From assembly GCA_041581635.1 (NCBI GenBank), contig JBFICW010000036.1, positions 1 to 21,440 of the forward strand: a stretch of 21,440 nucleotides of DNA. The letters run 5' to 3'. Positions 15,562 to 21,440 of the stretch are shown piece by piece. The notes below the pieces were generated by a model, which was given only the letters and a program-made list of their open reading frames with translations, was not told the DNA's origin and ran no database searches. The number at the start of each line of letters is the position of its first letter. Position 1 is the first letter of the stretch. Both the position numbers and the translations under genes were made by a program. This DNA comes from Porticoccus sp041581635. GTDB lineage: Bacteria > Pseudomonadota > Gammaproteobacteria > Pseudomonadales > Porticoccaceae.

Positions 15562-16203
15562 TTAACGTGTCACGCCAGTGAGCAATGGGACAAAGCGAAC
15601 CTTCTCTGCTATTCGCTCCTCAAAATTCGAACTATCGCCTACTCTGGTGATGACTCGCAACTCCTGCACATCACCAGGCCCCACAGGGATCACAAGAATT
15701 CCGTCTGGAGCAAGCTGATGGAGAAGCTCTTCGGGAACCTCGTGTGGGGCTGCAGCACTGAGTATCGCATCGTAGGGCGCATTGTCTGAATAGCCAAAGC
15801 CGCCGTCACTATGAGCAAGCCTTACATTCCTCAAACCCAGCTTGCGCAAACGATCCCGAGCCTTATCAAGTAAAGGCTTTATCCGCTCAACGCTATAAAC
15901 TTGCCCTACCAGCTGAGCCAAGATAGTTGTCTGGTACCCTGACCCCGTTCCGATCTCCAATACTTTTTGACGAGGCCCTTGAGAAAGTAATATTTCAGTC
16001 ATCAGTGCGACAACATAGGGCTGCGACAATGTTTGGCCATACCCGATAGGTAATGCTGTATCTTCGTAAGCCCGATGGGAAAGTGCTTCATCTAGAAATA
16101 AATGCCGAGGTGTCACTCTCATCACATCAAGCACCCGTTGATTGCCGATGCCCTGCTCTTTGAGTCTCTGGACAAGACGCTCCCTAGTCCTCTGGGAGGT
16201 CAT
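15562..16203 (-). CDS. pcm: Protein-L-isoaspartate O-methyltransferase
   Basis: Pcm methylates abnormal L-isoaspartyl residues in aged proteins using SAM and starts their repair. ATG 16203 gives 213 residues (E. coli 208), starting MTSQRTRERLVQRLKEQGI; a GTG at 16233 would add ten residues (MNSTEFGGIG) that the family lacks. Seen: LPIGYGQTLSQPYVVALMTE (isoaspartate/substrate motif), SAM motif I VLEIGTGSGYQT, YSVERI, and the post motif APYDAILSAAAPHEVPE with LVIPVG. GGTGG lies before the ATG. It stands between truD and DUF368; surE, its usual partner, is missing. Confidence 0.97.
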   Translation of the reverse strand: MTSQRTRERLVQRLKEQGIGNQRVLDVMRVTPRHLFLDEALSHRAYEDTALPIGYGQTLSQPYVVALMTEILLSQGPRQKVLEIGTGSGYQTTILAQLVGQVYSVERIKPLLDKARDRLRKLGLRNVRLAHSDGGFGYSDNAPYDAILSAAAPHEVPEELLHQLAPDGILVIPVGPGDVQELRVITRVGDSSNFEERIAEKVRFVPLLTGVTR

Positions 16204-16215
16204 ACCAATACCACC

Positions 16216-16231
16216 GAATTCAGTTGAATTC
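16216..16231. repeat. Inverted repeat upstream of pcm
   Basis: GAATTCA-GT-TGAATTC: two 7-base arms around a 2-base centre, directly upstream of the pcm ribosome binding site in the 74-bp truD-pcm gap. With a 2-base loop it would not fold into a good RNA hairpin, so an operator or chance is more likely. No T-tract follows, so it is not a terminator. Confidence 0.5.
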
Positions 16232-16277
16232 ACCCTAAAACCTCTACTTTTTTGAATGCCGAACTATACCACAGCGC

Positions 16278-17291
16278 TTAGATTCCAACACTGGCCCACG
16301 GTGTTTGTAATTGGGACAACTCCCGGAGCACCGACGTCGCATAACCACCTGATGTCAATGAGAAACACAGTACCAAGTCGGGGCAACTATCGCTGTCATT
16401 CTCCGAGAAAACCCACTGCCAACTCAGCTCATCCGGATTCAATATCAATGAACGCCGCTCCTGCGTTAGCCCGCTAAACTCTAGCGCATTAGTCCAATCT
16501 TGCCAGGTAGACAACACTCTCCCTTCAAACTCACGTACAGCAGCCGGCTCACCACTTCGCCCTCTACCCCACATTGGACCAGCAGGCGCAGCCTCTTCGA
16601 TTAATGGGTTTGCCCATGACCCCTGCCTTATTCGCTCTGCAAGCACCAGATTAAATAAATAAGAACGCGCAGCTGACAGGTATAGCCCCCCCTTGGGAGA
16701 ACTACTTTTTCGCCGACCTCTCTGACGATTAACCCCGTATTGTTCCGCCAATAATTTATCAGCTTCTTGTAAATTACCGCCATTAATACCAAATCGCTGT
16801 TCGCCAAAGTAATTCGGTACACCTTGCTCAGTAATTTTCTGTAGTCGTCCCTCTATATCCTCTCGCTCACCTATCACCTGTCTCAAACGGATTTGAAATC
16901 GATTGGCTTTGTGTACCCCACGTCTCAATTTCTTGTTGTGCCGGCCAAGAGATAACACCTTATACTCTGCCACCTCAGGTAAAATCGCACCATGATCCAG
17001 TCCATCAAATACAGAACCTTTCGGCAAATGCACACTGAACCACTGCCGCGTTACTGCTCGGCGGTCTTTCAATCCACAGTAACCAATGGCTACCTCCTCC
17101 ACGCCAAAGAATTCGGCTAATAACCGGGCCACCCAACGAGTGTTATCCCCGCGTTTTTCAACATACAAGCATAAGTGTTCGCCTTCGCCTAAAAGCGAAA
17201 AACCCAAGTCCTCATCCACCTGGAAATCTTCCAGTTCTGTTCGAAAAAGTGCCGCTGTGGCTGGAGGGCCCAAAGAAAAAGGAAAATCCAA
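16278..17291 (-). CDS. truD: tRNA pseudouridine(13) synthase TruD
   Basis: TruD makes pseudouridine at position 13 of tRNA-Glu. Seen: the catalytic motif GLKDRRAVTRQW with the active Asp, early EDFQVDEDLGFSLLGEGEH, GNAF-like KANRFQIRLRQV, and PNYFGEQRFGINGGN. The frame is open to TTG 17393 (371 residues), but that start has no Shine-Dalgarno and lies upstream of a likely promoter (17359-17386). No ATG is present before the conserved region. TTG 17291 gives 337 residues (E. coli 349) and a start 23 residues before EDF-like F, close to the E. coli spacing; an ATT at 17309 after AGGG is another option. The C-terminus (SGGYATSVLRELSQL) is complete. It is the first gene of the truD-pcm-DUF368-nlpD-rpoS run. 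Product call is sure; the start is not. Confidence 0.93.
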   Translation of the reverse strand: MDFPFSLGPPATAALFRTELEDFQVDEDLGFSLLGEGEHLCLYVEKRGDNTRWVARLLAEFFGVEEVAIGYCGLKDRRAVTRQWFSVHLPKGSVFDGLDHGAILPEVAEYKVLSLGRHNKKLRRGVHKANRFQIRLRQVIGEREDIEGRLQKITEQGVPNYFGEQRFGINGGNLQEADKLLAEQYGVNRQRGRRKSSSPKGGLYLSAARSYLFNLVLAERIRQGSWANPLIEEAAPAGPMWGRGRSGEPAAVREFEGRVLSTWQDWTNALEFSGLTQERRSLILNPDELSWQWVFSENDSDSCPDLVLCFSLTSGGYATSVLRELSQLQTPWASVGI

Positions 17292-17297
17292 AGAAAA

Positions 17298-17326
17298 TTG
17301 TCTACTAATGATGACTACCCTAAGAT
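17298..17326 (+). promoter_or_regulatory. Candidate promoter of the amidotransferase gene
   Basis: Plus strand TTGTCT (17298-17303), 17-base spacer, TAAGAT (17321-17326). It would start transcription near 17333, about 80 bases before the ATG at 17413. The hexamers are only moderate, so confidence is low. Confidence 0.3.
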
Positions 17327-17358
17327 AATGCCGAAAGGCGATAAATACATGCCGAGGG

Positions 17359-17386
17359 AGTTTACGAACATCCCCACAACTGTCAA
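17359..17386 (-). promoter_or_regulatory. Candidate sigma-70 promoter of truD operon
   Basis: Minus strand TTGACA, a perfect -35 (17386-17381), 16-base spacer, -10 TAAACT (17364-17359). Transcription would start near 17352, downstream of the long-frame TTG at 17393, which supports a shorter TruD. Confidence 0.45.
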
Positions 17387-17412
17387 CTTTCAACTAGGAT
17401 GCCCGACTTCTA

Positions 17413-18114
17413 ATGCAGATACACTACCTACAACACGTTTCCTTTGAAGGCCTAGGAAGCATGAAGGCTTGGTTTAAAGAGCATGACCACACGCTAAGCG
17501 CAACGCATCTATACAAAGGAGAATCTCTGCCAAAAATAAGTAGTTTTGATTGGCTGATTGTAATGGGAGGCCCTATGGGTGTCACAGATACTACCACCTA
17601 TCCATGGCTTACCGATGAAAAAGACTTTATCAAACAAGCCATCAACGAGAATAAAATTGTTTTAGGCATATGCCTAGGAGCACAATTAATAGCTGAGGTA
17701 CTCGGGGCAAAAATTTCAAAAAACAGCAACAAAGAAATCGGTTGGTTCCCCATCCAAGTACCGGAACAAGCCAAGGCTACGAGTATAGGGGCTAGTCTCC
17801 CAGCTGAATTTGACGCTTTTCACTGGCATGGTGACACATTTACGATTCCAGACAATGCCATTCTATTTGCATCCAGCATCGCCTGCAAAAATCAGGCTTT
17901 TATGATAGAAAACAGAGTGCTGGGACTACAGTTTCACCTGGAAACAACGCAGGAATCTGCACGGAGCTTAATCAACCACTGCGGAAACGAACTGGATAAT
18001 TGCCCATATATACAGTCTGCTGAAGTAATACTTTCACGGCCAGAACAGTTTGAGCAGATTAATAAAATAATGAATTCCATTTTGAGCTACATGGAAAAAT
18101 CGTTCGTCAGATAA
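17413..18114 (+). CDS. Stand-alone class I glutamine amidotransferase-like protein
   Basis: A 233-residue protein of the class I (GuaA/CarA-type) glutamine amidotransferase fold. Seen: oxyanion strand and loop LIVMGGPMGVTD (48-59), nucleophile elbow GICLGAQL with Cys87, the AFHWHGDTF segment seen in GuaA-like stand-alone members, and the other triad residues His175 and Glu177 (GLQFHLETT). All catalytic residues are intact, so it should hydrolyse glutamine or a gamma-glutamyl substrate. It has no synthetase domain and no synthetase gene beside it, so the acceptor or substrate is unknown. ATG 17413 follows AGGATG. It is transcribed away from truD and towards the kinase gene, alone. Codon use looks somewhat more A/T-rich than its neighbours, which might mean transfer, but this is only an impression. 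Confidence 0.85.
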   Translation: MQIHYLQHVSFEGLGSMKAWFKEHDHTLSATHLYKGESLPKISSFDWLIVMGGPMGVTDTTTYPWLTDEKDFIKQAINENKIVLGICLGAQLIAEVLGAKISKNSNKEIGWFPIQVPEQAKATSIGASLPAEFDAFHWHGDTFTIPDNAILFASSIACKNQAFMIENRVLGLQFHLETTQESARSLINHCGNELDNCPYIQSAEVILSRPEQFEQINKIMNSILSYMEKSFVR

Positions 18115-18171
18115 CCGGGCTCTGAATCGCTCGCCCTCCTCAAGCCACCCTAAAGTTAGGCATTAGGCCTC

Positions 18172-21100
18172 TCACAACTCATCTGGCATGTCGGCACCAG
18201 GCTCATCATCCGTCAATAATCTATTTGGCTTAATCCATCGAGCCATGGTCGTAAATAATTCGGCTTTGGTGAAAGGTTTGGCGATATGATCGTTCATACC
18301 GGCGTCCAATACTTTCTTGCGGTCACCGGCCATGGCATTGGCCGTCATCGCCAACACAGGCAGATTCTGGTATTTCGCCTGCTTACGTATTTCCTTAGTG
18401 GCGATATAACCATCCATTATGGGCATCTGGCAGTCCATGAGCACACCGTCAAAATCCTGCACCTCTAGAATCTCAAGTGCCTGCTGACCATTTTCAGCCA
18501 GTGTCGGCACAAGTCCGTTACTGGTTAGCACATGCAATGCCAGCACCTGATTCAGCTTGTTGTCTTCGGCCAACAAAATTCTGGCACCACGCAGCCGGTC
18601 AATGGCCTGATCAATCGCAGAGAACAGACTTTCTTTGTGATAAATAGAGTCGTTTATCGTCGATTGAAGCTTCAAAATAACCGTAAAGTGGAAGATGCTA
18701 CCTTCACCCAACGTACTTTCGGCCCATATCCTTCCGCCCATCATCTCAACTAAACGCTTGGAGATGGTCAGCCCTAGCCCCGTACCACCATATTTGCGTG
18801 TGGTAGAACTATCGGCTTGACTAAATGCTTGGAACAAATTGTTCTTTTGTTCAGGTGTCATACCGATGCCAGTATCCCGAACACTGAAGTGAAGCTCTAC
18901 CTGGTTTTCTGTTTGGTCTAGCTGCTCCACAGTAATCACAATTTCACCAGATGAGGTAAACTTGACGGCATTGTTGCCCAGATTGATGAGTATCTGCCTT
19001 AATCGTAGCGGGTCGCCCACCAGCTCAGTGGGGAGTTCTCGCGTCCAATCAAATAGAAGTAACACCCCCGAATCTTCTGTCTTTAGGCTCAGTAAGTTGG
19101 CCACATCACCGAATACATCTTCCAGACGAAAATCGACGGCTTCCATGTCCAATTGGCCCGCTTCAATTTTGGAGAAGTCCAGAATATCGTTAATAATCCC
19201 CAGTAGCGATGCTGCGGAACGATTGACGCTCTCAATATAGTTGCGCTGACTACCACTAAGCTCAGCGTCCAGCGCAAGCTCAGACAATCCTAAAATGGCG
19301 TTCATGGGTGTGCGTATTTCATGGCTCATGTTCGCCAGAAACTCGCTCTTGGCATGAGTGGCCGCTTCAGCGGCTTCCTTAGCTACCGCCAATTCTTTCT
19401 CATGCTTTTCTCTCTCGGTAAAATCCACCCACATGGAGAGACCAAGATCTCCGATCTGAATGGTATGTACCCTCAGGATTTTCACCTCTCCTGACTTAGC
19501 TGTCACACTCAACAGCAGGGGTTCACTCGCCGACCCTGTCTTGGCTGATGCCTTAATGCTACTTGTCCATGTGGCTTTTAATTCTTCACGGTATTCGAGG
19601 TCGGGGTAGAATGCCTCCCAATGCGAATCAACTGTGGGAATATCATGAATGGTATAACCTAACAGGTTCACAAAAGCATGATTAACATGCAGAACGTTGC
19701 CTTCAGTGTCTATTTGCGAAGCGGGTATTGGCAACTCTTCGATTAGACGAACTAATTCCTCATGTTTTTTTGATAGTTCAAGCTCCGCATTTTTCTGCTC
19801 GGTAATATCCTGAAGAACACCATGCACATTGGTAACCTGGCCACTGTCATCCCGAAGAACCTTCCCAATAGCTCTTACCCACACTATTTCACCATCAGAG
19901 GGCCTTGTATATTGATAGGTGACATCGAGTTTTGCACTGGGGTCTTCTAGAGACAATTTAAACTCAGCTAAGGCTCTTTCACCCAATACCTTATTCGTAC
20001 GGATAACATTTTCTGCCCAGTGGTCAACCGTTATAAAATTACCCACGTCTAAGAAAGGTTCACCAATTAAATCTAACGTACTTGGTGTTGCATAAAAAAG
20101 GTCTTGATTGACAGAGAAGTCCATCCACCATGACCCCATATGGGATAACTTCATGGCCATCTCTGATGAAAAATAAGCTTGTTTAAGCTCGATTCCCTGT
20201 TGTTTATGATCAGTAATATCGGTTATCGCACCAGCGGCCCGGTATGACCTACCCTGTTCATCGCGTAGTGATTTACACCGTGCATTAAACCACCGCCACC
20301 TTCCCTGTTTCGTTAACAAACGAAACTCCACATTATAGGGAGCACCTGAATAGAGATGTAAGTCAAATGCCTTCAGGGTAGCTTCACGGTCATCGGGATG
20401 AATGCCATGGCTCCAGGATTCCCAGGCATTTGGGTAATCATTTTCATTCTCATAGCCCAGCAACTGGCGGTAGGGCTCTGAAAACCAAAACTGTCGACCA
20501 ATCACATCCACATCCCACAAACCATCACCACTACCAGCAGTGGTCAGAGCAAACCGTTCTTCACTTTCCTGTAAAGCCTCCTCCGCCTTTTTCTGCTCTG
20601 TGATATCGGAGATAGAACCGGCTACACGATATGACTTACCAAGGTCGTTCCGCAAAGACTCCCCTCGCGCAAGAAACCATTTCCACTCCCCTTGTTTGGT
20701 GAGTAACCGGTAAGATACATCGTAGGGTGTACCATTTTCCAAGTGTGAATTAAATGCCGCTAAAGTAGACTCCCGGTCATCGGGGTGAAGGCCATCGCTC
20801 CACGACTTTAGGGTGTTCGGGTAATCGTCCTCATCCTCATAACCCAACAATTGACGAAAACGATCCGAATACCAAAAATCCTGGCCTGGAACGTCAAAAT
20901 CCCATAAACCATTACCACTACCAGACGTGGTTAATATAAAGCGTTGTTCGCTTTCAAAAATAGATTTTTCCCTTTTTTTGAGACTAAGTATTTCCTTAGT
21001 TAACCGGTGGCGGCATTTCGACTCACCGCGGATATATAGTGCCAATAGAAAGGATAATAAAAGGAGACCTGACAACAATGAAAAAGCGCCCAAACTCTGC

Positions 21101-21210
21101 TCAGGTATGAGTCCAATAGACACAACTAATAATACAAAGACTATGGAATAAATCAGGTTGATCAGGCGGTTAGCATGAAAACCTGATTTGTGTTGTTGCA
21201 CACTTGCCAT
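18172..21210 (-). CDS. Membrane-bound hybrid sensor histidine kinase with four PAS-like domains and a receiver
   Basis: A large two-component hybrid kinase. The frame reaches GTG 21219 (1015 residues); I choose ATG 21210 (1012). In 1015-residue numbering: two membrane segments at about 20-38 and 43-63 with almost no periplasmic loop; PAS_3-type domain 1 at 95-207 and domain 2 at 223-336, strongly alike; a third PAS-like domain at about 350-475; a fourth at 485-602; a coiled linker; HisKA with phospho-His633 (NMSHEIRTPMNA); HATPase with N-box (NLGNNAVKF), G1 (DTGIGM) and G2 (GGTGLGL); and a C-terminal receiver with Glu/Asp (LAEDNKLNQ), phospho-Asp929 (LMDCQMPIMDG) and Lys981 (AKPFT). There is no Hpt domain and no response regulator next to it, so the output partner lies elsewhere. 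With so little periplasmic sequence, sensing is probably cytoplasmic or in the membrane. The signal is unknown. Confidence 0.93.
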   Translation of the reverse strand: MASVQQHKSGFHANRLINLIYSIVFVLLVVSIGLIPEQSLGAFSLLSGLLLLSFLLALYIRGESKCRHRLTKEILSLKKREKSIFESEQRFILTTSGSGNGLWDFDVPGQDFWYSDRFRQLLGYEDEDDYPNTLKSWSDGLHPDDRESTLAAFNSHLENGTPYDVSYRLLTKQGEWKWFLARGESLRNDLGKSYRVAGSISDITEQKKAEEALQESEERFALTTAGSGDGLWDVDVIGRQFWFSEPYRQLLGYENENDYPNAWESWSHGIHPDDREATLKAFDLHLYSGAPYNVEFRLLTKQGRWRWFNARCKSLRDEQGRSYRAAGAITDITDHKQQGIELKQAYFSSEMAMKLSHMGSWWMDFSVNQDLFYATPSTLDLIGEPFLDVGNFITVDHWAENVIRTNKVLGERALAEFKLSLEDPSAKLDVTYQYTRPSDGEIVWVRAIGKVLRDDSGQVTNVHGVLQDITEQKNAELELSKKHEELVRLIEELPIPASQIDTEGNVLHVNHAFVNLLGYTIHDIPTVDSHWEAFYPDLEYREELKATWTSSIKASAKTGSASEPLLLSVTAKSGEVKILRVHTIQIGDLGLSMWVDFTEREKHEKELAVAKEAAEAATHAKSEFLANMSHEIRTPMNAILGLSELALDAELSGSQRNYIESVNRSAASLLGIINDILDFSKIEAGQLDMEAVDFRLEDVFGDVANLLSLKTEDSGVLLLFDWTRELPTELVGDPLRLRQILINLGNNAVKFTSSGEIVITVEQLDQTENQVELHFSVRDTGIGMTPEQKNNLFQAFSQADSSTTRKYGGTGLGLTISKRLVEMMGGRIWAESTLGEGSIFHFTVILKLQSTINDSIYHKESLFSAIDQAIDRLRGARILLAEDNKLNQVLALHVLTSNGLVPTLAENGQQALEILEVQDFDGVLMDCQMPIMDGYIATKEIRKQAKYQNLPVLAMTANAMAGDRKKVLDAGMNDHIAKPFTKAELFTTMARWIKPNRLLTDDEPGADMPDEL

Positions 21211-21265
21211 TATAGACACTCAATTAAGATGAAATGGCTATCCTTGCCTTACACTTAAGGTTAAT

Positions 21266-21294
21266 TTTTTACGTACAGCGCACGTATTTCACAA
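21266..21294 (-). promoter_or_regulatory. Candidate promoter of the hybrid kinase gene
   Basis: Minus strand TTGTGA (21294-21289), 17-base spacer, TAAAAA (21271-21266); start near 21259, leaving a leader of about 49 bases. Only four of six positions match in each hexamer. The remaining bases to 21440 contain no gene that I can support on either strand, only ORFs under 20 codons. Confidence 0.3.
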
Positions 21295-21299
21295 TTGTG
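21270..21299. repeat. Two palindromes in the kinase promoter region
   Basis: TACGT-7 bases-ACGTA (21270-21286) and the perfect 10-base palindrome CACAATTGTG (21290-21299). The first lies between the candidate -35 and -10, the second over the -35. They could be operators for a dimeric regulator; no regulator gene is adjacent. Confidence 0.45.
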
Positions 21300-21440
21300 G
21301 CGTAATTGGGATTCGCAGAATATTGATGAGCAGTACTACCATTAATGACTGAGAACAAAGCCCTTGAAGAACTTCCTCATAACCACCCCTTCCATTGATA
21401 CAAAACACATCTCAGAGCGGTACAAAAAGTAATCCTGGCA

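Noticed and set aside
18115..18171. Possible terminator between the amidotransferase and kinase genes (AGGC-5-GCCT)
   Set aside because: A four-base-pair stem without a proper T-tract is too weak to call.
21300..21440. Short plus-strand ORFs (for example ATG near 21342, 17 codons)
   Set aside because: Too short, no ribosome binding site of note and no recognisable product.
1..21440. CRISPR arrays, tRNA/rRNA genes, insertion sequences, prophage or toxin-antitoxin genes
   Set aside because: I looked on both strands and saw no direct-repeat arrays, cloverleaf-like genes, transposase motifs or such gene pairs; nearly all of the window is covered by conserved housekeeping genes.

Overview
The window looks like the chromosome of a free-living gammaproteobacterium, probably on the Pseudomonas/Cellvibrio/Saccharophagus side of the class. 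I infer this from gene order (rodZ-pilW-rlmN-ndk-iscX-fdx-hscA-hscB-iscA-iscU-iscS-iscR-trmJ-suhB, then rpoS-nlpD-pcm-truD), from protein likeness to E. coli and Pseudomonas homologues, and from a moderate GC content. No species can be assigned by reading alone. I see no tRNA, rRNA, insertion sequence, prophage or CRISPR array.

Region 1 (1-10793, minus strand) is one long co-directional run. It starts at iscR with the full housekeeping Fe-S assembly operon iscR-iscS-iscU-iscA-hscB-hscA-fdx-iscX. A PAS/GGDEF/EAL cyclic-di-GMP gene follows 39 bp after iscX, then ndk (with its own good promoter), rlmN, the type IV pilus lipoprotein gene pilW/pilF, and rodZ, which runs off the left edge. The iscR promoter carries three adjacent 25-bp IscR type-1-like sites, one over the -35 box. 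This predicts the usual feedback by [2Fe-2S]-IscR. RlmN, a radical-SAM 4Fe-4S enzyme, is a client of the assembly system encoded just upstream.

Region 2 (10790-12567) holds trmJ (minus) and suhB (plus), divergent from a 212-bp gap. The cysE gene that Pseudomonas has between trmJ and iscR is absent.

Region 3 (12601-17393, minus) is the stationary-phase/repair cluster truD-pcm-DUF368-nlpD-rpoS. It departs from the common truD-surE-pcm-nlpD-rpoS order: surE is missing, and a DUF368 gene (a family linked to undecaprenyl-phosphate recycling) sits between pcm and nlpD. The rpoS, nlpD and truD frames offer no ATG start. rpoS has a strong Shine-Dalgarno in front of a TTG, and its 259-bp leader carries a short ORF with its own Shine-Dalgarno.

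Region 4 (17413-21440) holds an orphan class I glutamine amidotransferase (plus) and a large membrane hybrid histidine kinase (minus) with four PAS-like domains, the first two a recent-looking tandem duplication. The last 220 bases hold its promoter region with two small palindromes and no convincing gene.

I found no clearly new multi-gene system. The best leads are the c-di-GMP enzyme attached to the isc operon, the DUF368 gene beside nlpD, and the unusual rpoS start and leader.
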